Position numbers and translations under genes: made by a program. Below, piece after piece: positions 13,601 through 23,679 of a stretch of DNA of 64,000 bases. The notes beneath the pieces are model-generated. The model was not told the origin of the DNA, made no database searches, and saw only the letters and a program-made list of their open reading frames with translations. Position 1 is the first letter of the stretch. Each line of letters starts with the position of its first letter. The stretch comes from Undaria pinnatifida (lineage: Eukaryota > Sar > Phaeophyceae > Laminariales > Alariaceae), in the NCBI GenBank assembly GCA_012845835.1, contig JABAKD010000022.1, positions 4,174,444 to 4,238,443 on the forward strand. The letters are read 5' to 3'.

Positions 13601-16600
13601 CTCTCATTGATTGGCCTCAAGATTCCATCTGATTGCCGACGAAATTCAGCTCGACCAACCATTTGGTCACTGCAAAACAAAACGGCCCCACACCAATTCC
13701 TCGGGTCGGGTTGGGTTTGGGATATAGCGTAACAAGCTCTCTGATTGATAATTGTTTTTACCATCCTCCAACAATGTGCAGGTAGCATGACCTTCAGTGT
13801 CCGCCGACCACTCATAAAAAAATGACAGAAAAGTAGAAGAAAATGATGGGAATTCCACAACCAAAAACCTTCTCTTCGTAGCGTCGGACCGACCTAAAGA
13901 AAACCAAGGGAAACCCCAAACAAAGTTTTGGCTCATGGTATGGAATCGCGAGCCCGAAAGCGTAAATGCGATCGATCTCTTGTCGACGTTTGCTGTTAAT
14001 TCCAGGATGGGGTATGCGATGAAGAAGTCGGAGACGATCCGAAGGCCATGCAGTTCGCTAAGATGGATGTACCAGAGGAGTACATGGCCACCAACGACGA
14101 GGAACTGGTGCTTAAGATGGAACAGGTGATAGGGGGAGTTAGATAGTTCCTGGGAGGCATCTAGATGGCGAGATGCGAACGAGATTCGAACGGATGTAGA
14201 GGTTGAGGGTGAAGTGAAGGTGGGGAAACACAGTGCGGGGCGCGAGGAGGGGGAGTGGATGGGTATGTATTGGGTGGGCATACAGTTCCGGAAGTGCACT
14301 TCGGATCTTTGAGCGTGATACAGACAACAAAGGACCCAACAAATCCATTGAGGCTGTGAGTTGGCTGACTACGACTAATTGTGGCCAACGAAAAATTATT
14401 TGTTGACTGGGTAAAGTGACGATTAATCGCGGAGTAGTTATTTGTTGGCCAGGTGTTACAGTTAGTCGCGTGTGGTAATGTTGGAGGGGGGGGCGTACTT
14501 ATTTCATGCATAGCCGTAGTCGTATGACCATAGACCCTCGCATTCCTACTATGCCGGGACGGAGCGCGTTGGGTTTTCACCGGCCAGGCAGGCATTGCAG
14601 TGAGTTGGATTGACTGAAAGTATGACTAATATTCGCCAACCAATTATTGCCAGGCCGGTTAGGTGCAAGTACATGAACTAGGGCTGACTGCTGCTTCGAA
14701 GTATATACCACCAAGTACATTATCGCCAATGACGAGGAGCTAGTGCCTAAGATGGAACAGCTGAATGATCCTCGCACTCGATAACACCATGATCTATGAT
14801 AGGAGGGGAGTTCTCAATCTTATCGGTACGCGACGCGTGCTACGCTAGAGGTATACCTTTTTTTGGTGAAAATGGTTTCTGAATGACTTCTTAGCCCCAA
14901 AACCGTCGGAAAGTAGGCCATTTTTTTTTTCCATGGTGATTCTCGTTGTGTACCTCCGCCATGGCATTTTTCATCCGGTAGCAGTTTTATTTTTCATCCG
15001 GGATCAAATCGGTTTTTGGGAGAGGCCCTAAGCTCCCAAATTGAGGGGTAGTAATAAGAAAACAAAGTGGTACACCTCTATCGTAGTACGCGTCACGTGC
15101 CACCTCAGTGAACCGGCATTATTCAGGGCACTCGCACTATTGGGAATAGGACTACTATAGCGAGTTACTATAGAGAGTTCCAGTTGTGCCAAGGGATATC
15201 ACCCGCACTATGTAGAGAGCAGAGCAGTGGCAGAATGCAACCGGCACTGTTGCAGAGCCCCCCAATTGTACTTCGCAATCTTGTTTTTTTTTTGTAGCAC
15301 GTCACTTCGCAGTCCTGATTCGATGTCACGAATCTTAAAACAAATCCTGACATTGACATCACGATACTTCCACGTGTCACGGGCAAGAACGAAAAAAATA
15401 CGCTTGGCAGGGCTGTGAGTTGATGGACGGCTAAGGTGGAACAGGTCATTCATCGTGGTTCGATATCTCGAGACTTCAACGCGTTTACGGACAAGAAAGA
15501 ACCAAGAACACACAGAGATATTTTAACCAGGGTTTTCGCCAGTCAATAGTGCGGCCCGTGGCGGGTCGGGTCAGAGAAGTTTTTTTCACAATCTCGCGGG
15601 TCGAGCCCGGTCGAGTCAGGAGGAGTTCGAAACCTCACGGGTCGGGTGAGGCAAGACGGTTTTCAATATCTCACGGGCCTGAACCGACCCGCTCGAAGAA
15701 GCCCGACCCGGGAAAAGCCCTGAGTTTAACCCCTTTGAGACTTCAAGGACCGGTCACGGGAAGGAACTCGGGCTGGCGGGGTAAGGGGTGTGTCCGAACT
15801 GCGGCGCTAGAGGGTACTACTTCGTCCGTACATACAAGCAATATCTGGACATTGTCATTCAAATAAAGTTGCTCATATTTCCGGGAAAAGTGGTATACGA
15901 CAAACATGCTGATACTCGCCCTGCTTTGCATTTATTTCCTAACCGCTTTGATCGATAAGATCGCAGTTCTCGCATTTTTTGTTGGATACCTGGTATGCAT
16001 GCTCTATTCAGCCCCCCCCCCAAAAAAATTAGGTCGACCCCTTTGAGCTTCCAGAGGGGAAAAATTGACCTACAAAATTAACGATTGCAGCATCGACCAC
16101 ACGAAAACAACGCAGGATGCTGTATAAGTACTCAACTCTCTGAGCTGCAACTCAAGGAGCTCTTCGACACGCGCACAGCACGGTATTGCTTGTAAAGCTG
16201 AACCTCTCACTACTGTTCCGAATCGCGGTTGACCAGAGTTCACGAGGGAGTTGGTAAACCGTACCCGAAAGTTTCCCGTGCCGGGCCAATTCGTGTGTTC
16301 CGAATGTTTTCTCGAGCAGTTTTTCGTGGCACCACAAGTGCAACACGCGCACCGCACGCCGCCCGCCACGAATCACGGGAACGATGCGAGCACTTGAAAT
16401 GTCGAGTGCTTTCATGCAAAAAGCACGCAGCAGTCAGCAAACCGCAGCCGATGGGCGCAAGTACTTCGTATGCGCCCATTACTGCAATGAGTTCCACGCG
16501 CTTTGTGGCTCCGAGGCACCAACCGGCAGTAGACATCTGATGCTACCTGGTAGTCGCTCCAGCTAAAAACAAGTGTGCCTCATCCCGTCGGATACTTTTG

Positions 16601-18237
16601 GTTTAGCTCGAACGATCTTGCGGCCCAAGTTATGCAATCACATGTGCCATACCCCCCCCCCCCCCTCCTCCCAGGCTTCATGCGACTCGCCGAACACTTC
16701 ACGGCGCTCCGCGTTTGGTACAAGTAATGCCTGCCTGGCCGGCGAAAACCCCGCGTGCTCCATCCCGCATTTTAGGAGTGTGAGAATCTATATGGTCCTA
16801 GGGATTAGGGCCATGCATGATATGATGATTACACTCCGCCCTCCCCCTCTTCCCCCCCCCCTCCTCTCCCCCGTCTCTCCCCCCCTATGCCCCCCCCAAC
16901 CCCCCCCCCCCCCCGGATCCCCTTCGCCTCCACGCGTCCTATCTCGCTCGCCCTACGCACACCGTTCTCAGCGTAAGGGCGGTTGGAGAAGTGCTAACAA
17001 AGAAGCCCCTGCGACAGAAGGAGAAGCTGCTGAGGTTAGAGACGGAGAGGGGAGAGCGGAGGGGGTCGCACCTGGAGGCTTAGGAGCGGTGCTCGGAGGA
17101 GGGCGCGGTGATCACGCTAACCCTATTCGGTTTGGCGGTGTGGAAGGGGGGGCTTCGTCCGCCCGAAAAACGTCCAGTACTCAACGTGTCGTGCTGAAGA
17201 AGAGCATGGTGAGCCAGTCATTTTTTTTACACTATTTCACCCACAACCATTATGAGTGCGACCGGTTGAGTAGTCGATACTCAAGATTTCATATTTCCAC
17301 ATCAGGGTCCTGATGTGTTGCCACCATGCGCACATGTAAAACCTTGCGGACGAAGATGGCACCTCCACTCTAAAGCTGCTTGAGGGGGTCAATCTTAACG
17401 ACATTTTATTTTTTCTTGTTTTTTTTTGTCGCGCAAAACTTCTTCGAGAACGTACTTTGCCGAAGTATATCGTTCTTAAGGAAAACAAATGCCCTGAAAA
17501 ACGAAAAAAAAAAAAAGCCTTTGCGGTTTTATAGTAGCAACACGTTTCGTATTTCAGGTGAAAACGTTTAATTTGACCACAGCATTCCCCCGGGTGCAAA
17601 TGTTCTTGACGTTTTTTTTTGTCTGGACCGGCTACCGCACATTTCCCCCATAAACGCTGTATATATAGACGACGTCAAGGCCTCACGAAGAGCACACGCC
17701 CCATGCTCATGGGAGACACACGCCCCCCCTCCCCCCCAACCCCTCCACACCTTGCATCCCACAAGCTATCATATCCATGGGAGACCCCCCCCCTCCCCCC
17801 CTCCGGTGCTCCGTCTCAAAAGTGACACGTGGTCAATGGCCGAATGACCAAGGCAAGCAACAAATGAGTACGCCCCCCCCCCCTCCCCCCCCCCCCCCTC
17901 CTATCCTCCACACCTTGCATCCCATAAGCTAGCTTGACGCTAAACATGTCCCTACCGTGCGTTCCGTTCCACGCAGAGCACACCCGCGATTGTGCACGAG
18001 CGAGGGCGGAGGGCCCGCGCTGCCGTGGGGGCAAAGGCTCTGACCGCCGTTGGTAGGCTTAGGACCGGAGATGGCCGTTCGCGCACCGCGCAACGCGAGT
18101 GGGCCAGAACCGGGGGCCGTGCGGCAAGCTTTGGGGGAGGAGGCAGTGGGTATGGGGGGGGGGCACGAAGCGGTGCACCCAACGGGGCGGATCTAGCTCT
18201 TGACCAACAAGCTGCTGCTCTTGGTCTTTACGCTTGA
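1698..18237 (+). CDS. Armadillo (ARM)-repeat protein, 5'-partial, at least 10 exons
   Basis: Exons seen: 1698-1931, 5108-5287, 5591-5849, 8151-8231, 9663-9864, 12178-12399, 12854-12976, 14006-14125, 16972-17208, 17977-18237 (TGA stop). Every intron is GT-AG, and from 5108 onward every junction keeps phase, giving 560 residues plus 78 from the first exon. The first six exons read as alpha-helical ARM repeats with typical small and leucine-rich positions and the turn motif 'EAG/EGG' (CMVEAGTIGALSKV; REQVIAQGGAEL; GIEEGTVAALI). The C-terminal third is low-complexity: proline-rich, then acidic, then Gly/Arg-rich. ARM repeats form a superhelical protein-binding scaffold; the partner cannot be told from sequence. 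The junction 1931 to 5108 does not match in phase (0 versus 1) and about 25-30 ARM residues seem absent, so an exon between them is probably missed. The start lies upstream of the window. High confidence in the exon chain, moderate in the family name. Confidence 0.85.
2388..2500 (+). pseudogene. Decayed copy of the ARM exon 1698-1931
   Basis: This intronic stretch aligns with the 3' half of the exon at 1698-1931: GTTGGCG, ATTCTCGGG, GCGCTGTCGGGAGT and AGTAGGTATCGATGGAGGA-like blocks occur in the same order and spacing. It has base changes, a small insertion and no open frame. It looks like a decayed local duplication of exon plus donor region. Confidence 0.55.
3523..4372 (+). repeat. 425-bp tandem duplication
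   Basis: Copies 3523-3947 and 3948-4372, both starting GGTTCTCGAGAACACCGCAG, are nearly identical (a handful of substitutions). The duplication is therefore recent. It lies in the ARM gene intron where one exon is missing. Open frames exist on both strands but show no recognisable protein. Confidence 0.9.
4664..4700 (+). pseudogene. Relic of the acceptor and start of the ARM exon at 5108
   Basis: CCTCAGAATGCATGGTAGAC here mirrors CTCCAGAATGCATGGTGGAG at the true 3' splice site (5102-5121). Less complete relics (CCAGAATGCA, CTCAGAAT) recur near 4763 and 4955. They sit in a diverged tandem array (about 4500-5110) that shares AACCACCCGCAAACGTAAA and ATTCTTCCTA blocks. Confidence 0.5.
5001..5072 (+). 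repeat. Degenerate interstitial telomere-like repeat (CCCTAA)n
   Basis: TTACCCTAACCCTAACCCTA followed by variants (CCTCTAACCCCGACCCTGAC, CCTATCCCTAACCC) for about 70 bp, just upstream of the exon at 5108. This is an internal, mutated TTAGGG-type tract. Confidence 0.85.
5868..6895 (+). repeat. Minisatellite, unit about 53 bp
   Basis: Variants of GTACCTGTACACACGAGGCT plus CATAACCTGTCGGTATAAGG plus TGGGTCTGTATG recur in two blocks, about 5868-6202 and 6446-6895, split by about 240 bp of other sequence. Units are diverged and some are truncated. The array begins right after the donor of the exon ending at 5849. Confidence 0.85.
8268..8905. repeat. GATC-rich dispersed repeat, copy 1
   Basis: Dense GATCTGT/GATCTAT motifs including the near-palindrome GGATCTGTGTCGGACACAGA-TCC (8708-8730), then AGGAAACATGTGCTAGATCA and GGCAACATGATCTATAGGCC. 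The last two blocks recur at 59965-60045. Confidence 0.8.
9355..9556 (-). repeat. SINE body, 5'-truncated copy
   Basis: Inverted copy, more diverged: ATAACTCAGATCCGGGGTCA, CTAAGGTACGCGCCTTCATT, CATCGACTCGCATCGAGTTG. It lies about 110 bases before the ARM exon at 9663. Confidence 0.7.
10179..10441. mobile_element. TIR MITE (ACGCGTGCTACGAT family), copy a
   Basis: Left end ACGCGTGCTACGATATAGCT, right end TACCTCTATCGTAGCACGCG-T. The interior carries the family blocks ACTACCCCTCGATTTGGGAG, CTCATGGCCTAAGTACACAA and GAATTTGGGTTAAGGAGCCC. About 263 bp, no coding capacity. No clean target duplication is visible. Confidence 0.8.
10450..11028. mobile_element. CTACGGC...GCCGTAG element, long degenerate copy
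   Basis: Directly abuts MITE copy a. It contains a 22-base G run near 10464, GCTCGCACGAGTGACGCCAC, GGGGATCACTCGTGAGAGTG and the end TTACCCCCCTGCCGTAGC. Confidence 0.45.
11036..11290. repeat. GATC-rich dispersed repeat, copy 2
   Basis: GAACAGATCAGATCC, CAAATAGATCTCTCGCCTGT, ACGATCTTGGAATGGTCCAA and GTAGATGGTCTAGGTCGTGA resemble the 8268 and 47465 arrays, more diverged. Confidence 0.5.
11464..12161 (+). repeat. Poly-C-tailed repeat, copies 3 and 4 in tandem
   Basis: Two extended copies (about 11464-11742 and 11895-12161) are repeated at about 431 bases. Each starts with AGCACTAAAYACTACGGG, contains the GGTGCTYCKTCTCGAAAGGC core and the GGCAAGCAACAAATGAGTA-like block, and ends in a long C run. 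The second copy ends 16 bases before the 3' splice site of the ARM exon at 12178, so its C run forms that intron's pyrimidine tract. Confidence 0.8.
13172..13250 (+). pseudogene. Decayed copy of the 3' end and donor flank of exon 12854-12976
   Basis: GGGGCAAAGCTTGTCGGTGC, then CAGCGCTTCCGCCAGCATCG, then a TTGAAATCGAGTGGCCC flank, match the end of the exon (GGGGCAAGGCTTGTCGGTGC...CACACGATGCTAAG) and its intron flank (TTGTCGAAGTGCAGTAGTCC). The donor is lost. Between exon and relic lies a short minisatellite of TCGAAATTGAGTACT units (12978-13110). Confidence 0.6.
14500..14595 (-). repeat. GGTGAAAACCC repeat, inverted copy
   Basis: The reverse complement reads GGCCGGTGAAAACCCAACGC ... GTCATACGACTACGGCTATG followed by CATGAAATAAGTACGCCCCC. 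It is the same family as 16725 and 57391, here antisense to the ARM gene and away from any splice site. Confidence 0.6.
14700..14762 (+). pseudogene. Decayed copy of the 3' half of exon 14006-14125
   Basis: The stretch encodes KYIIANDEELVPKMEQ, against EYMATNDEELVLKMEQ in the real exon. The frame is intact but the donor is changed from CAG|GTG to CAG|CTG. It lies about 630 bases downstream in the next intron. It could also be a skipped or alternative exon, but no donor is visible. Confidence 0.6.
14833..15093. mobile_element. TIR MITE, copy b (inverted interior)
   Basis: Ends ACGCGTGCTACGCTAGAGGT and CACCTCTATCGTAGTACGCG-T. The interior is in the opposite direction to copy a (TTGTGTACCTCCGCCATGGC, TCCCAAATTGAGGGGTAGTA). 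Confidence 0.8.
15549..15722 (-). repeat. GACCCGACCC minisatellite-like repeat, copy 1
   Basis: About 40-bp units of TCACGGGTCGGGT plus AATATCTC on this strand. Related loci are 24842-25012 and 50490-50655 in the opposite orientation. All end at a GGGAAAAGCCCTG/AAGCCTTG-like edge. Confidence 0.7.
16725..16915 (+). repeat. GGTGAAAACCC repeat with long C/T tail
   Basis: GCCTGGCCGGCGAAAACCCC...GGGCCATGCATGATATGATG matches 14500-14595 (inverted) and 57391-57480. It passes into an extremely C/T-rich run (about 16838-16915) that precedes the 3' splice site of the ARM exon at 16972. Confidence 0.65.
17744..17933 (+). repeat. Poly-C-tailed repeat, copy 5, inside a 27-bp direct repeat
   Basis: The core (GGTGCTCCGTCTCAAAAGTG to GGCAAGCAACAAATGAGTAC, then poly-C; 17803-17901) is bracketed by near-identical direct repeats TCCACACCTTGCATCCCAYA at 17744 and 17907, each followed by AGCTA. 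The 3' splice site of the last ARM exon (17977) follows 43 bases later. The direct repeats could be a long target duplication or an older tandem duplication of the intron end. Confidence 0.75.
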
Positions 18238-19181
18238 GGAAGAGAGGTCGCCTTTGTTATTCTTTCCTTTTTTTGTCGAAGCAAATATATACATATATAT
18301 ATGTTGAGTGTTTTCATTGATTTCCAAATAAATACCAGAACTTTTGGAAAATAGGAAAAATTTAAGGATTGATCCATGATTTTGTTTTTGTACGCTGTTA
18401 AATTTCTAATTTTTTCCAAGTGTATTTGCATTTGTGTGGTGAATTTAAACCAAAAAGTATTTTGATTTTTTTTCCAAATTTCATCCGGACTTATTTTTCC
18501 GACTTTGTTTTACAAACTTTCTTCGACGACAATGGCGCCCTTAAAACCACTTCCCTACGTATGCGTCGTGCGTCGTTCTCCTTATGATTTTCTATCACAT
18601 GGTTCATAGCCTTCGTTATTCCTTACGCGTTACGCTTACTACGTGGTTCATAAGGTTCGCTACGAGTACTCTATATGCGTCGCTACGACATGGTTCGGTG
18701 AATTTCCACAAGCGTAGAACTCTGTCTCTTGCTCGTTTGACTGGCGCTGGGTCCCGCGGAGGTCGTGTTTTGTATATACCGTCCGGTTCTTAACCGCTTT
18801 AGAGCTGCGCTCACGTTCTTCGGGGCAAACTACTTAGGTTTGGGGTGGAGTTTCTTTTCGGTAGCAAAAGGAGTACCTCTCTGAGAACTTCATGTGCGCT
18901 CTTGGGGACAAAATGCTTGGTCCCACATTACCCGGAGTGATGACTTTCCCGGTGACTATCTCCAGAGCACCTGATCCCCAGAGATCAAGTCGGGTCGACA
19001 AACTCACGCATCCGTGTACAACGGTGCAGCTTGCACCGCTGGGCAATAGTAATGCGGTGACCGCCGGTAGGGAGAGCTCGTACTGTCGTCACAATGGGAA
19101 CCGAAGAAAACGCCAACTAGTGCTGGAATGCGGACACAACTGAGTCAAATTGACACACATGTATGAACATACGTGGAAGTG

Positions 19182-19420
19182 TGGAGTCGTTTTGCGGTAG
19201 CCCCCAATTTTTCTTCAACGAAATCGCCGGTTTCAAAACCAGCTCCCGATCGTATCTCCTGAAACACGGTGTCCCTCGACACCCCGACGCCATCGACCGA
19301 TAGACCTTTGCAACACAAAAAACATATGGATATTTCGTTTTTCAATAGCATCCTTCCTAGTATCGAGTAGCCATGAAACGTTCTTTAAAGAAAATCGCTG
19401 TTTTTTTGGGAGAGGCTATC
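19182..19420 (-). repeat. Dispersed repeat, inverted copy of 190-466
   Basis: The reverse complement carries CAGCGATTTTCTTTAAAGAA, CATGGCTACTCGATACTAGG, GGCGTCGGGGTGTCGAGGGA and TTTCAGGAGATACGATCGGG in the same order as 190-466. It begins CTACGATAGCCTCTCCC, echoing MITE termini. Confidence 0.65.
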
Positions 19421-19532
19421 GTAAAATCAGTCTGTGGTGAGCTTAATAAGCTTTATTTTCCCCATCCGCCGGAGGATTAAAAAAACAAAAAAAAGCTACT
19501 TGGATTAGTGTGGGATACGTTTTTCAGTAGTT

Positions 19533-20112
19533 GCATGCTACGATATAGGTACGTAGAGCATACCACTTTTTGGCCCAATCATTTTCTGAATGGCGGACGG
19601 GGCTCCTTAAAACCGAAATCGTCGGGATGCCAGTCTCGTCGCAAACGATTGTTTTGTATACCTAGGACATGCGTTTGCTCATCGGTTTGCATTCTTCAGT
19701 TTATTCACATTCAAAATCTGCAATTGCACATGCTCCAACAAACAAGAGGTATGGTATACCGCTCTTTGGCCGAAACACTTTTCGGGACGACGGACGGGTC
19801 TCTCCCTAACATCAAAATCGTCGAAAATTCGGCCAGTTTTTGTTGCAAAATCCGTCGGAAATGCCAGTCTTTTGTTTTGTTTAGGAAGTCCATAAGGTTT
19901 GTTCATCGGTTTGAATTTTCAGTCTACTCAAATTCAAAACCAGTTTTCGCCTCGGCAGGCAAAGGCCCTCTTCGTCATTGCCGGCCTCCAAGGTAAGGCA
20001 ATGTACGAAGCAAGAAGAAAAATTGAGGCTATCTGAAAAAATATATAGAACCCTTATAAATAGGTTAGGAGGCTCGGAACGCAAAATGATGCACACTTCT
20101 ACCGTAGCTTGC
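19533..20112. mobile_element. Larger, diverged relative of the TIR MITE
   Basis: It begins CATGCTACGATATAGGTACG and ends CACACTTCTACCGTAGCTTG. The inside holds two diverged direct repeats (from about 19560 and 19750) with GGCGGACGGGGCTCCTTAAA-like, AAATCGTCG and TCATCGGTTTG blocks. It may be two nested or tandem elements. Confidence 0.5.
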
Positions 20113-20149
20113 GGGAGCAGCAGCGAAGGCCAATTTTTTTTACTAAACT

Positions 20150-20615
20150 GATTATGAAAACCGAAAATGGAGGTTTCAGCACCTTCGCAGGCGTATTTGA
20201 CCCGGGGAACGAGATAATCGGGTCCGCTCTTCTCAAGTTCCGACTACTTTTTTTTTTTTTTTTCGAGACGCATCCAACGGCGTTTGTTTGCCGCTTCTTC
20301 AGGATACGTGTCAGTTTGAATTAAACAAAAAAAAATGCAAAAAAAATCAGTTTAGGATATAGACTATATATATCGCAGTTACATCCGAAAAAATGGCCTG
20401 TTTTTCGGATAAATGGCGTCCGGAACTGATTTCGAGGACACGACGGTGTATCGAAGAAAATTCAAACTCCTCTCCTGAAAAACGGCAAACTTCGTCGAAT
20501 GCGTCTCGCAGAAAGGCCAGTCGAACTTTGAGAAGAGCGGGCCCGGTTCTCCCTCTGCCCGGGTCAAGTATGCCTGCGAAGGTGCTGGAATCTCCATGTT
20601 CGGTTTTCATAAGAG
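20150..20615. repeat. Inverted repeat pair with a shared 30-codon reading frame
   Basis: Arms are about 20150-20330 (+) and 20440-20613 (-). Both arms read MKTE(N/H)G(G/D)..STFAG..DPG followed by ALLK(F/V)RL, then diverge. The spacer contains a T run. It could be a foldback element or two inverted copies of an element fragment. Confidence 0.6.
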
Positions 20616-20960
20616 ATGGTTATATGAAGCTGCTTCTGTAGTGTACTTCGCCGTCGACGGTGGGTTTTCTATTTCGGCGAAGGGTGTTGTTTTCGGGCGG
20701 GAATTGCCTAGCATATACTCCGGAGTATAAGAGAAAAGCGCCTGACGCTGGTGCGCGCGCTATCATACTGCAAAACAAAATTTCGGGGGAACGTTGCCTA
20801 GCATACGTGAGACGCGCTTGGCGTGTGGTCCTCTACTGCTGTACAACACACAACACAAAGTGGAGCCGGTGTCACCACCTATAGGAAAGCGTGAACTCCC
20901 CTCCCATGGTTCTCGCCATAGCATCCGTCTAACAAGACAGATTCACATATTCCGGCGTAG

Positions 20961-21246
20961 ACGCGTGCTACGATAGAGGTGCACCACTTTTTTCCTCATA
21001 CTACCCCTCACTTTAGGAGCTTAAGACTAAGACACGTCCTTCTTGACCCAAAAAACTGATTTCGGGGAGAATTATACTTCTTCTACCAGCCGTGGATGAA
21101 AATCCCTTAGCCTAGGTATACAACGAGAAACTGCCATATGCAGAAAAATGTCGTTTTTCCGACGATTGTTGGGTTAAGGAGCCCCGTCATTCAGAAACCA
21201 TTTTCGCCAAAAAAAGGTATACCTTAATAACTCTATCGTAGCAGGT
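20961..21246. mobile_element. TIR MITE, copy c
   Basis: Left end ACGCGTGCTACGATAGAGGT, right end ACTCTATCGTAGCAGGTG (decayed). Interior ACTACCCCTCACTTTAGGAG, TTAGCCTAGGTATACAACGA, GGGTTAAGGAGCCCCGTCAT. Confidence 0.8.
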
Positions 21247-21388
21247 GCCCGTACTTGGCTGTAATGCAGCGTCAACAATTTGCGTTGCCGTGCTGTTACC
21301 CAGTAGTACTCCCTAAGTTCAGCACCCGAGCGCCACCCGACGTCCTGGAACCGAGCAAACGTGCTGCCACACCCACCCGACACGCAGC

Positions 21389-21683
21389 CTACGGTAGGGA
21401 GGATGTTACGACAATGTTATGACATACCCTCTTGTTCACTACCGAGTTTGTCACCAGTCGCACGAGTGACTCTTAATATACCTCACGGGCAACAACACTT
21501 TAAAATTAAGATATTTTATGGTGCAGCGTAGCATTTACCATTGCATTGCGGGTTCATACAGCAAAATTACAACAACAAAGCTTGAAACCTTAAGGCCGCG
21601 CAAAGGAACACGGAGGTCACTCCCGCGAATGACCTTGAACCACCGCAGAAAAAAGGCCCCAAACGTGAGACCCCTGCCGTAGC
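21389..21683. mobile_element. Element bounded by CTACGGCAGGGGGGTCAC-type repeats, copy 1
   Basis: It starts GCCTACGGTAGGGAGGATGT and ends AAACGTGAGACCCCTGCCGT-AGC. Interior CAGTCGCACGAGTGAC and CACGGAGGTCACTCCCGCGA. Related copies are at about 25930-26192 and 10470-11028, and a fragment at 23394-23470. Confidence 0.55.
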
Positions 21684-22220
21684 CTGGGTTCCGACGCAGC
21701 AGCTCTTTACGAACTCCGGCTTACTTGATACTTGGCGCTGCAACGACATACCCATGCGCCATTTGGCGTACGACGACCTTTACGGCAACTGTCACGGTGG
21801 GATGCTTACGAGGGATGTACGAGGTGCATGTACATGGTTTGCAAAGTCAACAAACTTTTCAGAACAGAGAGGCGCCTCGCTACATAGAAATCGCAACGCA
21901 CGCTATCAGGGGTGCACATACAGGGCCGTGGGTGTGTTGTTTGCGCTGGCTTTCACATCAAAATCGTATATTATACCAGGTACGGAGTAATGCCCCCTCT
22001 GTAGTGCCGGTGTGTGCACTATAGAGGGAATGCCGGAATTGTAAGCGGCAACCGGCACTACTCCGCATACGAAGATAAGAGTAACGGTTGCTCTCATTGT
22101 GCCTTCACAGGCACCGTAGCGGGCAACCGGCACTACATGACCAGCTTTAAACGAAGACAGACCTAACTGTATGAACGTGGCATTCAGCGCTCAGCTGCGG
22201 CGAAGTCGAGGCCGCTCACG

Positions 22221-22488
22221 ACGCGTGCTACGAAAGAGGGTGCACCACTGTTTTGTTCTGGGGGTTCCTCATTTTAGGAGCTTAACGCTTTTTACAATTG
22301 GAAACCCTTTTGGGTAAAAATAAAACTGCCACTCACTGGATGAAAATCCCATGGCCCAGGTATACAACGAAAATCATGCCTAAAAAACAAATAACTTTCC
22401 CTACGATTTTGGGTCAAGAAGCCCCGTCGTGCAGAAACCATGTCAGCCAAAAAATGGTATACCATAATACCTCTATCGTAGCACGCGT
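22221..22488. mobile_element. TIR MITE, copy d
   Basis: Ends ACGCGTGCTACGAAAGAGGG and TACCTCTATCGTAGCACGCG-T. Interior CCCATGGCCCAGGTATACAA, GGGTCAAGAAGCCCCGTCGT. Confidence 0.8.
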
Positions 22489-23012
22489 CTCACAGCACGG
22501 TTACACGGCACCAAGCGAAAGATGAATGGGAAGTACACTTGATTCCTCGCGGAGGCCGAAGCGCCAGGAACAACCCAACAAGCACCATGATAATAACAGC
22601 GCAAGCGGCACTTGGTTGTCGCCCGCTCACGAAGTGTCAAGGGTTGGTTTTCCTCTTCCTCTCACGAACTATCAAGGATAGGCGCAACACACAAAACGCG
22701 AATCATCTGCCACCTCCGCATGTTGATTGAGTGTGCTCAATAAACAACGAGTTTTAATCCGAGTCACCTCGGCCCACGCTATAACGCTAACAATAGAAAA
22801 TGTTGGTAAATAAGTGGCAGGCCGCGCACGCGCAGCCGCAAGCAACAACCCCTCCAAGCTACACCCCACCCCGTCCGGTACCCTACTGCAGTCGCTCACC
22901 GCTTCCGAGAGCCATGATCCTTATCCTTGTGATCCGTAGCGCCTCGCGGACCAGGCAGTAGAATGACCCGCCGCCACTACGTCAGAACAACTGGGCAGAG
23001 GGTGCACTTTTT

Positions 23013-23349
23013 ACGCGTGCTACGATAAAGGTGCACCATTTGCTTGCTTTCTGAGGTTCCTCGCCGTAGGGAGCTCAAGATAGACCTTTCCCAAAAACTG
23101 ATTTGGAGAAAAATAAACTGCTCAGATACCGGATAAAACTTCCCATGGCGCGCCTAGGTACACACAACGAGAAGTTTTCAAATGAACAAAAAAACCCGAA
23201 ATTCGTCGAACTCACGGCTGACGTCCTTGAAATATTTGTATTAAAAAAAAATGGCCTATTTTTTTCCGACGATTTCGGGTTACGAAGCCCAGTCGTTGCG
23301 AAACCATTTTCGCCAAAAAAAGGTATACCTCCATCATCGTAGCACGCGT
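23013..23349. mobile_element. TIR MITE, copy e (long variant)
   Basis: Ends ACGCGTGCTACGATAAAGGT and the reverse complement near 23340 (ATCGTAGCACGCGT). About 337 bp. It carries an extra internal segment around 23190-23250 compared with copies a-d. Confidence 0.75.
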
Positions 23350-23679
23350 CAAAGGGTAGAGGTGCTGTGCACCCCCTCACTTAAGACTGAGACTACGGCG
23401 CAGGGGGGTCACTTTTCGTTTGTTTTGGCAGTGGCTCGGGGCCACTCACGCGCGCGAGTGACCCCCCTTTCGCGGGGTATGAGCCCGCCGCGATGGAATT
23501 GTGAGCTAGACGCTGCACAAAAAAATGTCCAAAACTCTTTTTGCCGGTGAGGTGCAGAGCCACTCGTGCGAGTATGATAGCTCAAACCCGGCAGTGAACA
23601 CGGAGATATTCCCCCCCCCCAACCGCAGCATCGGTCTTAAAAGAAGCGCTAATAACGCCTCACCCTCCAAAAACTGTTT

